64,000 bases of DNA from NCBI RefSeq assembly GCF_007829035.1, contig NZ_VIVQ01000001.1, forward strand, positions 744,001 to 808,000, given 5' to 3'. Origin of the DNA: Rudaeicoccus suwonensis. Lineage in GTDB: Bacteria > Actinomycetota > Actinomycetes > Actinomycetales > Dermatophilaceae. The position numbers and the translations under genes were made by a program. Under the pieces are notes generated by a model. That model saw nothing but the letters and a program-made list of their open reading frames with translations. It made no database searches and was not told the DNA's origin. This document shows, in pieces, positions 17,727-27,032 of this stretch (its first letter is position 1; each line of letters opens with the position of its first letter).

Positions 17727-17868
17727 GCCAGGGCTGGCTGCGTTCATCGAGGTGTCCGCGTTCGGCTCGGCATTCCGGGGTCTGGCGGCGAGATTGCCCG
17801 GTTCGGCGCGTTGGCGTGTACCGGCTGGATCGAGCGTGGGTTTCACCGGGTTCGCGCCGGGGGCCAAC

Positions 17869-18396
17869 TTACGTGAGTTCGATCCAGTAGCGACGAGAGG
17901 TGCCGCGGATGTCCTCGAGGCGTCCGCCGCATCTCTCGATCGTCTTGGCGCTCGCCACGTTGTCTGTGTCGCAGGTGACCAGAACGCGTTGCAGACCAAT
18001 CGATGTCGCCTCGACAAGGCCGAGTCGCAAGGCGGCCGTCGCAATGCCGCGGCGTCGTGCGGAGGGCCGAACGCCATACCCGATGTGTCCGCCCTCACGC
18101 AGCAGGAAGTCGTTGAGCGTATGCCGCAGGCTGAGCGAGCCGAGGATCGTCCTCGGGGCGGCGTCGTCCACGACCCAGAAGAGCGAGTCGTGCACGAGGC
18201 CTTCGGGCATGATGGTGGCGGGATCGGCATACGACAGTTTGGTGGTCACGAAGTCGGCGAAACCTGTTGAACTGCTAAGTTTTTCGACGCTCCAACGCAG
18301 GTCGCCGTAGCCGTGCGCGACGTCGTCACCGAATTCGAGATAGCTGGCAAGCCATTGCTGGTGCAGGTCGACCGTCGGCTGGATGAGAGTGATCAC
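17869..18396 (-). CDS. GNAT-family N-acetyltransferase
   Basis: About 175 residues. The acetyl-CoA binding motif A is visible as GYGVRPSARRRGIATAALRL (about residues 105-124), preceded by a beta strand ILGSLSLRHTLND and followed by NVASAKTIERCGG. This is the RimJ/RimL-like layout for transfer of acetyl groups to an amine; the substrate is unknown. The GTG at 18396 (VITLIQP) is preferred over an upstream start because the domain begins there. It is convergent with the ABC ATPase gene, 142 bp apart, and no gene or repeat is seen in that gap. Confidence 0.8.
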   Translation of the reverse strand: MITLIQPTVDLHQQWLASYLEFGDDVAHGYGDLRWSVEKLSSSTGFADFVTTKLSYADPATIMPEGLVHDSLFWVVDDAAPRTILGSLSLRHTLNDFLLREGGHIGYGVRPSARRRGIATAALRLGLVEATSIGLQRVLVTCDTDNVASAKTIERCGGRLEDIRGTSRRYWIELT

Positions 18397-18564
18397 CCGT
18401 GGACCGTATGCCGCGCGACCGGCCCGGCGCACGTCAGTTTTCTTGCGTCGGTTTCGCGCTCAGGTGACGGTGGACGTGGAGGGCTCCTGTTGACAGTTTG
18501 TCGGTGACAGTGGCTGTCGAGGCCGTCGCAAACCTTGATGTATGCGGGCGGACCACGGCGCTCA

Positions 18565-19087
18565 TCACGAACGTGCGGCGTGCGCATCGAGATCAGCACG
18601 GGTGAAGAGCGCAGTCGTCGTGATCTGCAGGTCGGCGAGTGGGTCCTCATCGGGACGGCTGCGATCGATGGTGCAGACGACGTCAGTCACCACGGCGCCT
18701 CGCTCGCGCAGCGCGACAGTGGCGGCCCGAACTGCGCCGCCAGTGGTCACGATGTCTTCGACGAGTGTGACCGTACGGCCGTCGACGTTCCCGCCCTCGG
18801 CAAGGCGACACGTCCCGTAGGTCTTGGCTTCCTTACACACGAACAGCGCCGGCAGGCTGGTGATGGAGCTGAGCATGGTCGCGATCGGCACGCCGCCCAG
18901 CTCAAGGCCGCCGAGGATCTGCGTTCCCGCAGGGATCAGCAGCGCCATCGATCTGACCCGAGCGGAGCGTGAACTTCCCGTGCAAACGGCATGTCCGGTC
19001 GATGTCGGCGGCGAGCTGCGGGAGGTCGATGTTCTGCGGCACGGCTCCGAGTGTTGCATCCGACGGTCTTGCCGGAAGGTGGTCCAT
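18565..19087 (-). pseudogene. pyrE: Broken orotate phosphoribosyltransferase (pyrE-like)
   Basis: The two halves of one protein lie in different frames. The upstream frame (about 18955-19087) reads LPQLAADIDRTCRLHGKFTL then RSGQ, the OPRT N-terminus. The downstream frame (18565 to about 18945) reads IPAGTQILGGLELGGVPIAT, later VCKEAKTYGTCRLAEGG and the PRPP-binding VTLVEDIVTTGGA. The segment that should join them (the YYFDKYxFE region and about 20 residues around it) is missing. This suggests a deletion plus frame change near 18945-18955. The catalytic loop lysine and PRPP motif survive, but no single frame covers the enzyme. A functional pyrE may exist elsewhere. Confidence 0.75.
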
Positions 19088-19308
19088 CGATCACCGGGTA
19101 CAGCTGCTGTCGTTCCGAGGCTCGGCTGACCGGATCGGGTGACGCTGAGCGGTTCGCTTGCGGCTGGGGATTCCAGGCACGTCGGGAGCAGGGTGCGGAC
19201 TGACGCGGACTGGTTCGCTTATGGCCGGATCCCCGCTGAGATGTCGGGACCGGCGCGTGTCACCGGACAGCGGTCCTGTTGGTCACGAGCGCCTGGGAGA
19301 CTTCACTC

Positions 19309-19701
19309 GTGGCTGGCTTTCATCATGTCGAGATTTGGGTGGCCGACTTCTCGGCGGTGCGAACCGAGTGGGACTGGTTGCTCACGGAGGTCGGATTCGC
19401 CGTACAGGACGAATGGGAAAACGGCGCATCCTGGATTGCGGGTGGCGCATATCTCGTGGTGACGGCCTCGCCGAGCCTCTCACAGCCCGACCACGATCGT
19501 CGCCGACCTGGCGTCAATCACGTTGCGTTCAAGGCTGATTCGGCCGCCCAGCTGGATCAGCTCATGCACGATGCGCCGCTGCATGGCTGGGAGCCGCTGT
19601 ATCAGGAGCGCTATCCCCATGCTGGTGGCGTTGAGCACTATGCCGGGTGGTTGGAGAACTCGACCGGTTTCAAGGTCGAGATGGTTGCCGACGGTCCGTA
19701 G
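19309..19701 (+). CDS. VOC (glyoxalase/dioxygenase) family protein
   Basis: About 130 residues forming one or two beta-alpha-beta-beta-beta units. FHHVEIWVADFSA near the N-terminus and PGVNHVAFKADSAAQLDQLM in the middle supply two candidate metal-ligand histidines; YPHAGGVEHYAGWLENSTGF lies near the end. Vicinal-oxygen-chelate proteins include isomerases, dioxygenases and resistance proteins, and the reaction here is unknown. GTG 19309 is chosen as it starts at the domain; TTG 19279 is possible. A 29-bp tandem repeat begins 3 bp after its TAG stop. Confidence 0.72.
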   Translation: MAGFHHVEIWVADFSAVRTEWDWLLTEVGFAVQDEWENGASWIAGGAYLVVTASPSLSQPDHDRRRPGVNHVAFKADSAAQLDQLMHDAPLHGWEPLYQERYPHAGGVEHYAGWLENSTGFKVEMVADGP

Positions 19702-19703
19702 CG

Positions 19704-19781
19704 GCGCGAAGGTGACGATTGCGACGCGGACCGCGCGAAGGTGACGACTGCGACCTGGACCGCGCGAAGGTTGCAGCGCCC
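19704..19781. repeat. 29-bp tandem repeat after a stop codon
   Basis: GCGCGAAGGTGACGA starts at 19704 and 19733, with a diverging third copy at 19762 (exact 29-bp period). The array starts right after the VOC gene stop (19699-19701). The rest of the 246-bp gap up to the HNH gene shows no gene. Confidence 0.8.
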
Positions 19782-19947
19782 AGCGCCGGCTGATCGGTTC
19801 CAGCTGAGAGCGTCTCTCTCACATAGCTGAAAGGATCGTGCTCAGGTCGCGTCGACGGCCTGGGCGTCGCGGGGCCGTGATCAAGGGCACGATGTGCGGG
19901 GCAGGCCGCGGCACCCACCGTGGTCGGTGGGTTGCGGAGCGGGGCGG

Positions 19948-21474
19948 TCAACTCGCGGCGAGAAGTCGCGGAATCCGCCAGGTCACGCCCACGTCGGTGA
20001 CGTCAGCGCTCAGGTCATCACTGTGGACGAGGGTGTGATGACGGCGACACAGCAACGCCGCATTTCCCAGGTCAGTCGAGCCGCCGCGCGACCAGTGCAC
20101 GACATGATGGGCGTCGCACCACGTGGCCGGCACCGTGCACCCTGGGAAGGTGCAGCCATGGTCGCGGCGCCACAACGCCAGCCGTTGCGCGCCGGTGAAC
20201 AGACGTCTGGATCGCCCGACATCCAGCGGCCGACCGGCACCACCCAGCATCATCGGCATGATCTCGGCGTCACACGCGAGTCGCCGGACGGTTTCGGGGG
20301 ACAGGACCTCGCCCGTCATCGTGATTCCAACGCCGCGCAGTCTGTCGAGCAACGACTCAAGGGTCGTGGTGACGATGATCTGAGCTTTGTTGGCTCGCGG
20401 CAGGTTTCCGCCCGCGGCGATGCCACGCGACACGAGATCCATCAAGGCGTCATACCGGCGGCGCGCTGGTGAACGCAGATCGGCTTCGCCGGTCGGACCA
20501 GGCACGGGCACGCAGAGTGCGGCGACCGCCGAATCGAGGATCGCGCAGCCTTCGGCATCGGCGAGGATGCGGTACTCGGAGAGATTCCCCGGACCTGCGC
20601 CCTTGAACATCGCGCAGCCACGGCGGGACTCGCGCTCTTCGTCTTCCAGTTGTCGCTCCGGCTTCAGCAGACGCGATGCGTGTCGTATGGCGGCAGCGAG
20701 TTCTCGTGGCAACAGGCCCCATTCGGCTGGACCGCCGCCTGTGGCACGTCGTTCGCGATCAGTCGGCTCAGCGCTGAGGCCATGTGCAGCCGAGTTGTCT
20801 GCATCGGACAACTCGCGTTGGTCGTGCTCTTGTTGGTCCTCGTGTGGTTGATCCTCGCTCGGTCCGCTGTCGGCATCGCCATCCGAATCGTCACCTAGGT
20901 CGGCGGCGTTCGTGTCGGTTTCTTTCAGTGGTTCGGTTGCGTTGGGGACGGCGTGTACTCCTGGGACGGCGCCGTCGCTTGCTCCGTCGATGAGTGCTCG
21001 CACGATGCCGGTGAGTTCGTCCGGGTCGGCCACTGCGGCGACTTCGTCGATGAACTTCAGCACCTGGTCGGTCTTGCGAGCGGACAACTCACCGGCAGCG
21101 AACGCGGCCAGCACCGGGTCGCAGACGCTGCCGCGGCGGGCGGGGATCTGGGCCTGGCGCACGACTCGCGCGGCCTCGGCCGGGTCAGGCGGCACGGCTG
21201 CCGCGCCCTCGTGTGTGCGAACCCAGTCGACAGGGGACAGGCCCTCGTCGCCGGGCAGGCCACGGCTCAATCCCTCGCCCACCAGGGCGGCCTCGAGAAT
21301 CGCCAAAGCCGAACGGGCGCGCCCGATCTGGGTCAGCAGCGCGCGCAACTGCGCTTCGCCCATCCAGGTCGCAGCGACCGTCGCTGATGCCAGCGGTGCA
21401 GGGCAGGAGACACCGAGCAACTCCACGCCCGCACTGGCTGCGTCCAGTGCGATCTGACCGACGGCTGTTCCCAT
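19948..21474 (-). CDS. DUF222/HNH endonuclease (REP13E12-like)
   Basis: 508 residues. The N-terminal DUF222 region is helical, with an acidic linker of low complexity near residues 190-250. The C-terminal HNH nuclease domain reads CTFPGCTVPATWCDAHHVVH and then WSRGGSTDLGNAALLCRRHH, with paired Cys and His zinc/metal ligands. This is the actinobacterial 13E12 repeat family, often multi-copy and sometimes regarded as mobile or selfish; its cellular role is unknown. Flanking sequence shows no inverted repeats that would mark an element boundary. Confidence 0.85.
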   Translation of the reverse strand: MGTAVGQIALDAASAGVELLGVSCPAPLASATVAATWMGEAQLRALLTQIGRARSALAILEAALVGEGLSRGLPGDEGLSPVDWVRTHEGAAAVPPDPAEAARVVRQAQIPARRGSVCDPVLAAFAAGELSARKTDQVLKFIDEVAAVADPDELTGIVRALIDGASDGAVPGVHAVPNATEPLKETDTNAADLGDDSDGDADSGPSEDQPHEDQQEHDQRELSDADNSAAHGLSAEPTDRERRATGGGPAEWGLLPRELAAAIRHASRLLKPERQLEDEERESRRGCAMFKGAGPGNLSEYRILADAEGCAILDSAVAALCVPVPGPTGEADLRSPARRRYDALMDLVSRGIAAGGNLPRANKAQIIVTTTLESLLDRLRGVGITMTGEVLSPETVRRLACDAEIMPMMLGGAGRPLDVGRSRRLFTGAQRLALWRRDHGCTFPGCTVPATWCDAHHVVHWSRGGSTDLGNAALLCRRHHTLVHSDDLSADVTDVGVTWRIPRLLAAS

Positions 21475-21641
21475 GACAAGAACCTAGCCGCGACCACCGA
21501 CAACCCTCGGCATCAGACTCCGCGCCCCCCAGATCCTGTCGCCCGTGCGTGGCGTGCGGATTCGACGCTGTCTGTCACCAAAGAGAGGAGGTGAGAGAGT
21601 CATGCCCGTTGCCGAATGCCACGTGCATGACGGCACGGCGA

Positions 21642-22406
21642 TCAGGATGCTGGACGACGTGCCGTGATGAGGTGCCTGGTGGAGTGAGCCACGAACGACT
21701 CGCCCGATCGCATCATCTCGTCGAGTTCACGCAACTGCGTGTCGTACCGACCGATTGAGAATCCGGGCACCCACCACACGCACTTGCGCAGGATCCAGAC
21801 GACAGCTCCGACATCGAAGAACTCCATCCGGCAGCGAGCCGTCAGGAGGCGTTCGACGGTCAGACCGGCGGAACGGGCGTCGTCGGCTTCGCGCTGGGGG
21901 TCACGCCCGGCCCGGATCTCCTCCGGCAGTGGGCCGAGGAAGTACTCGATCAGTTCGAATGCCGAGGCCGGTCCGACGTGTTGCGCGAAATAGGTCCCAC
22001 CGCGCCGTAATACCCGATGAACCTCCGACCAATTCGGCCTGACCGGGTGCCGTGCAGTCACCAGATCGAACATTGCGTCACCGAACGGCAGCCTGCTGAC
22101 ACCGGCGTCCACATCAACCACGCTCACGCCGCGAGCGCCGAGCGTCTGCCGGGCACGCACGGCGTTCGGCGGCCACGCCTCCGTGACGATCATCGTTCGG
22201 GGCAACACCGTGGCCTCGTTGACGACCTCGCCGCCTCCGGTGTCGAGGTCGAGCGCGCGCTCGGCGCCGGCAAGGCGCCGAGCGAGCAGCTCGGCGTACC
22301 CCCACGACGGACGCGCCTCGATCGCGCGGCCGTCCAACCAGGAGAATCCCCACCCGGAGACGTCCGCGGACTGGGCCTCGGCGACGAGATCCTCGAAAGA
22401 GCGCAT
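21642..22406 (-). CDS. Class I SAM-dependent methyltransferase
   Basis: About 254 residues. The SAM-binding motif I is ALDLDTGGGEV (about residue 52-62) and motif II is VVDVDAGVSRLPF, with PFGDAMFDLVTARHP as the post-I acidic/aromatic region; EVHRVLRRGGTYFAQHVGP is the typical helix-strand after it. The fold is a Methyltransf_11-type enzyme of unknown substrate. The ATG at 22406 is chosen over 22442 because the conserved helix starts there. It is downstream of the VOC gene on the same strand with an 81-bp gap. Confidence 0.8.
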   Translation of the reverse strand: MRSFEDLVAEAQSADVSGWGFSWLDGRAIEARPSWGYAELLARRLAGAERALDLDTGGGEVVNEATVLPRTMIVTEAWPPNAVRARQTLGARGVSVVDVDAGVSRLPFGDAMFDLVTARHPVRPNWSEVHRVLRRGGTYFAQHVGPASAFELIEYFLGPLPEEIRAGRDPQREADDARSAGLTVERLLTARCRMEFFDVGAVVWILRKCVWWVPGFSIGRYDTQLRELDEMMRSGESFVAHSTRHLITARRPAS

Positions 22407-22487
22407 GCCTGCGACGTTTTCACGGTCGGGCACTTCGAGCAATCTGTTTTGGCCCCGACGAAATCGCCGTCGATTCTTTCGATGCGC

Positions 22488-22901
22488 TCAACCGACGAAG
22501 ACGCAGAACGGATGCCCGGCCGGATCGGCGAAGACATATAACGGCTCGTCCGGATCGGCGGTGCGATCGAGCAGCACGTCGGCCCCGAGCGCGATCGCAC
22601 GCTCACGCTGCCGCTCCAACTCCCGCGCGCTCGGCACCGTCATGTCCAAGTGCAACTGCATGGGAACGGGTGTGGGCCTCGGCCACGACGCCCGCGGCAG
22701 CGTCTCGACCTGTTGGAAGGCCAGCGCCCGATGACCCTCGTCGTCGACCAGCACCAGCCAGTCCGCCTCATCGTCGCTGCCGTCGTCCGGAATCTCGTCA
22801 CCCGGCCGATAGCGCAGCCCCAGCAGTTCACGGTAGAACTCGGCGAGCTCTCGCGGCCGCTCGGCATCCAGCACGGTGTGCAGCAATCGCGGATGGCTCA
22901 T
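22488..22901 (-). CDS. VOC-family glyoxalase-like protein
   Basis: About 137 residues. The N-terminus LLHTVLDAERPRELAEFYRE is typical of the glyoxalase-like (Glyoxalase_6) group; WLVLVDDEGHRALAFQQVET and PMQLHLDMTV follow, and the C-terminus ends VFADPAGHPFCVFVG. These proteins are usually annotated as VOC enzymes without known substrate. AAGGAGGAGG precedes ATG 22901 closely. Upstream is the repeat-containing 368-bp divergent gap before the GAF regulator. Confidence 0.82.
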   Translation of the reverse strand: MSHPRLLHTVLDAERPRELAEFYRELLGLRYRPGDEIPDDGSDDEADWLVLVDDEGHRALAFQQVETLPRASWPRPTPVPMQLHLDMTVPSARELERQRERAIALGADVLLDRTADPDEPLYVFADPAGHPFCVFVG

Positions 22902-22981
22902 CTCGCCGCCTCCTCCTTGGTGCGCAGTACGCATCGGACTCCATGAGACCACGCACCGGTGACTGCCCGAAGCTCGGCGAG

Positions 22982-23101
22982 CACGTATGACGCAGCATCC
23001 CGGACCGGGCGCGCCACCCCCGAGCGCGCACCCCGTTCACGTATGACGCGGCCGCCGGGCGCGGATCCTATGTGACCGCGCATCCTGCTCACGTATGACG
23101 C
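22982..23101. repeat. Three spaced copies of CACGTATGACGC
   Basis: CACGTATGACGC starts at 22982, 23038 and 23090 (56 and 52 bp apart), each followed by a G/C-rich related stretch (GCAGCAYSCCGG or similar). They lie in the 368-bp divergent gap 22902-23269 between the VOC and GAF regulator genes. No gene is credible in the gap. Each copy contains the GTATGACG octamer that is frequent throughout the window. Confidence 0.65.
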
Positions 23102-23269
23102 AGCACGCCGGGCCGGGTGCGCAATCCGATGTGGCCACCGTGTGACGTGGGTCTGACGTGAGGACATCTCCCGGCATACTCGTCGGTAACCCTCGTGGTT
23201 CGGCCGACGACTTCAGGACGATGGGCCAAAGCCCTGCACTTGCGGCGGCGGGCGAGGTTTACTGGAAGC

Positions 23270-24463
23270 ATGCCGTCCGCCGATGTACGACTGCTGGTCA
23301 CCGAGTCCTGGATGCGCTCGGCGGCCGCTGGAGTGTCGGCGGACCAGGCCGAACCGCCGCTCGCATTGAGCGACGATGTGCTGCGCGACTATCGCGAGTC
23401 CCATCCGCTCGCCCGGGTACTGCCGCTCCTGGAGGACGTTCTCGGCGAGGCAGCACGCGCCAGCGATGCCCTCATGGCGCTCAGCGACGAGCACGGCCAA
23501 CTGCTGTGGGTGTGCGGTTCGATGCCCACCTTGCGACGTGCCGAAAGCATCGGTTTCGTCGAAGGCGCCTCCTGGGACGAGCGAGTCGCCGGCACCAACG
23601 CTCCCGGCACCGCTCTCACGCTCGGCCGCCCCGTGCAGGTCACGCGCGCCGAGCACTACCTGCAGTCGGTGCGCCGCTGGTCCTGCGTCGCCGCGCCGAT
23701 CCAGGACCCCCAGACCGGTGCCGTGCTCGGCGTGCTCGACGTCACCGGTGGCGACCAGATCGCCGTGCCCCAGACGATGGGCATGGTGCGCGCGGCGGCA
23801 CGTATGGCGGAGCTCGAGCTGGGCCGTGCCGATGCGACGTTCACGCCTGGTGCCGGCCGGCGTGACATCGGTGGGGGAGTCGGGCAGATCCACCTCAACG
23901 TCCTCGGACACGACGAAGCCCCGCTGGTCATCGATCGGCGCGCGGTCACCCTCAGTCGTCGCCACAGCGAGATGATGGTGCTGATGGTCGAGGCTCCGCA
24001 AGGCTTCTCCGGCGACGAAATCGCCTGTCAGCTCTACGAGTCCGGCAACGGGGACTCCACGGTCCGCGCGGAGTTGATCCGGCTGCGGCGCGTGCTCGGC
24101 GAGGACGTGCTGCGCTCGCGGCCGTATCGGCTGGCTGCGGACGCCCGTGCCGACTGGGTCTCGGTCGAGGCCGCCCTCGCCGCGGACGATGTGGCCGGAG
24201 CCCTGCGGATGTACCGCGGTCCGGTGCTGCCGCACTCCGTCGCGCCGGGTGTGGTTGCCGTGCGCGAGCGCGTCCACTCCAACCTGGCTCGTGCGGTTGT
24301 CGCGAGCGGACGGCCGGACCTGCTCACGACCTGGACCCGTCAGTGGTGGGGCGCCGAAGACATGACCGCCTGGCGAGCGCTGGCGCGATCGGTGTCGTCG
24401 GCATCCCCCGTGCGACGTATGGCGATGGCCCAACTCGCCCGCCTGGAGGGCGAACTCGCCTGA
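23270..24463 (+). CDS. GAF-domain transcriptional regulator of alcohol/aldehyde genes
   Basis: About 397 residues. The N-terminal GAF domain carries the AcoR-type pattern: FVEGASWDERVAGTNAPGTA near residues 98-117 and SVRRWSCVAAPIQDPQTGAV near 133-152. The central AAA+ and Fis domains of classical AcoR are missing. The C-terminus instead has a winged-helix-like segment (SRRHSEMMVLMVEAPQGFSG then STVRAELIRLRRVLGEDVLR). In actinobacteria such proteins commonly sit beside aldehyde dehydrogenase/DUF779 pairs, as here (253 bp upstream of the dehydrogenase). It probably senses an alcohol, aldehyde or ketone ligand and activates the next genes. Confidence 0.78.
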   Translation: MPSADVRLLVTESWMRSAAAGVSADQAEPPLALSDDVLRDYRESHPLARVLPLLEDVLGEAARASDALMALSDEHGQLLWVCGSMPTLRRAESIGFVEGASWDERVAGTNAPGTALTLGRPVQVTRAEHYLQSVRRWSCVAAPIQDPQTGAVLGVLDVTGGDQIAVPQTMGMVRAAARMAELELGRADATFTPGAGRRDIGGGVGQIHLNVLGHDEAPLVIDRRAVTLSRRHSEMMVLMVEAPQGFSGDEIACQLYESGNGDSTVRAELIRLRRVLGEDVLRSRPYRLAADARADWVSVEAALAADDVAGALRMYRGPVLPHSVAPGVVAVRERVHSNLARAVVASGRPDLLTTWTRQWWGAEDMTAWRALARSVSSASPVRRMAMAQLARLEGELA

Positions 24464-24599
24464 CGCATCGCCGGATCCGGCATGCGTTCGTTGCGCTTCC
24501 GAGTGCGGTGACCAGCGATGGTCGAAGCACTGGATCCGCTGCAGCACCGCGCGATTCTGCGGCCGACGGCTGCTGCGTCATACCTGTCGGTCCGGCTTG

Positions 24600-24630
24600 G
24601 CCACCACTGAAACGGGCAGTCACAGGTGGC
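24600..24630. promoter_or_regulatory. Inverted repeat upstream of aldehyde dehydrogenase
   Basis: GCCACC (24600-24605) pairs with GGTGGC (24625-24630), and inside it ACTG (24606-24609) pairs with CAGT (24617-24620). It lies 86 bp before the aldehyde dehydrogenase start, between it and the GAF regulator. It could be a regulator site or a weak transcription end for the GAF gene. Confidence 0.3.
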
Positions 24631-24716
24631 ACATATCGCTCGCAACCTCAATGCAACGTCGGCGTGATTAGCGTCACTGACAACCGATCACACCGAACAC
24701 GAACGGGAGCACGACA

Positions 24717-26240
<1,524 letters not shown>

Positions 26241-26246
26241 ACCGTT

Positions 26247-26678
26247 ATGACGCAATCGGATTCGCCCGGGTCGGTGTCGCAGGACGCCGGCCCGGGCCCC
26301 GCCGTCGAGCGGGTCGGTTACACGCAGCTTGCGGCCGACATGGTGCGCAAGCTCGTCGACCGGAACGGCCCGGTGATGTTCCACCAGTCCGGCGGTTGCT
26401 GTGACGGCAGCGCGCCCATGTGTTACCCGGTCGGTGACTTCATGATCGGCGACGTCGACGTCCTGTTGCAGTGCCTGGACATCGAGGGGGTCGCCGACCC
26501 GGTGCCGTTCTACATGTCGCAGTCACAGTTCGAATACTGGAAGCACACGCACCTCACCCTCGACCTGGTGCCAGGGCGCGGCAGCGGATTCTCGCTGGAG
26601 GCTCCCGAAGGTTTTCGGTTCCTGATCCGCTCGCGCGTGTTCAGCGCCGACGAGCTGCGCGCGCTCAACTTGCTGTGA
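26247..26678 (+). CDS. DUF779 protein (aldehyde dehydrogenase partner)
   Basis: 143 residues; the conserved core is MFHQSGGCCDGSAPMC near residue 45-60 followed by a second conserved stretch VPFYMSQSQFEYWKHTHLTL. The Cys/His pattern hints at metal or redox chemistry but no activity is established. DUF779 genes almost always accompany ExaC-type aldehyde dehydrogenases, as here with a 6-bp gap. The first 30 residues are variable. Confidence 0.9.
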   Translation: MTQSDSPGSVSQDAGPGPAVERVGYTQLAADMVRKLVDRNGPVMFHQSGGCCDGSAPMCYPVGDFMIGDVDVLLQCLDIEGVADPVPFYMSQSQFEYWKHTHLTLDLVPGRGSGFSLEAPEGFRFLIRSRVFSADELRALNLL

Positions 26679-26697
26679 GTGACACCAATCTCATTCA

Positions 26698-26725
26698 TTG
26701 ACAACGGGATCCGGAGTCCTAGGGG
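26698..26725 (+). promoter_or_regulatory. Candidate promoter upstream of DUF4242/alcohol dehydrogenase
   Basis: A perfect -35 hexamer TTGACA (26698-26703) is followed 16 bp later by TAGGGG (26720-26725) as a weak -10. It lies in the 74-bp gap after DUF779 and 28 bp before the next start, which has AAGGAG. A prediction by eye only. Confidence 0.3.
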
Positions 26726-26752
26726 GATGTCCGGGCCTGGAAGGAGCACCAC

Positions 26753-27022
26753 ATGCCTCGGTACGTCATCGAGCGGACCCTGCCCGGAGCGGGTCAGTTG
26801 GACGACCAGCAACTGCACGACATCAGCGCCAAGTCCAACGAGGTGCTAGACAGCATGCCCGACGTCACCTGGGTCGAGTCCTACGTGAGCGACGACAAGT
26901 TGTTCTGTGTGTACGACTCGCCGGACGCAGACTCGATCCGCGAGCACGCCGAGCAGGGCGGCTTCCCCTGCGACGCGGTCAACGAGGTTCGGCACACCAT
27001 CTCACCGGCGACTGGTCGCTGA
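26753..27022 (+). CDS. DUF4242 (SCO4226-like) small protein
   Basis: 89 residues of ferredoxin-like alpha/beta dimer type. MPRYVIERTLPGAGQLDDQQ at the start and VTWVESYVSDDKLFCVYDSP in the middle match the DUF4242 family; a Streptomyces coelicolor member (SCO4226) has been described as a nickel-binding protein. The precise role is unknown. AAGGAG lies 7 bp before the ATG. It sits 10 bp before the Fe-type alcohol dehydrogenase gene, so a metal-related accessory role in the same operon is plausible. Confidence 0.8.
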   Translation: MPRYVIERTLPGAGQLDDQQLHDISAKSNEVLDSMPDVTWVESYVSDDKLFCVYDSPDADSIREHAEQGGFPCDAVNEVRHTISPATGR

Positions 27023-27032
27023 TCCGCTGCGC

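Noticed and set aside
19948-21474. HNH gene as an insertion element
   Set aside because: No terminal inverted repeats or target-site duplication were seen around it, so it is listed as a gene only.
21602-21667. 21-residue frame with a good GGAGG site antisense to the methyltransferase 3' end
   Set aside because: Too short to support by itself, and it overlaps the end of a real gene; kept only as a note.
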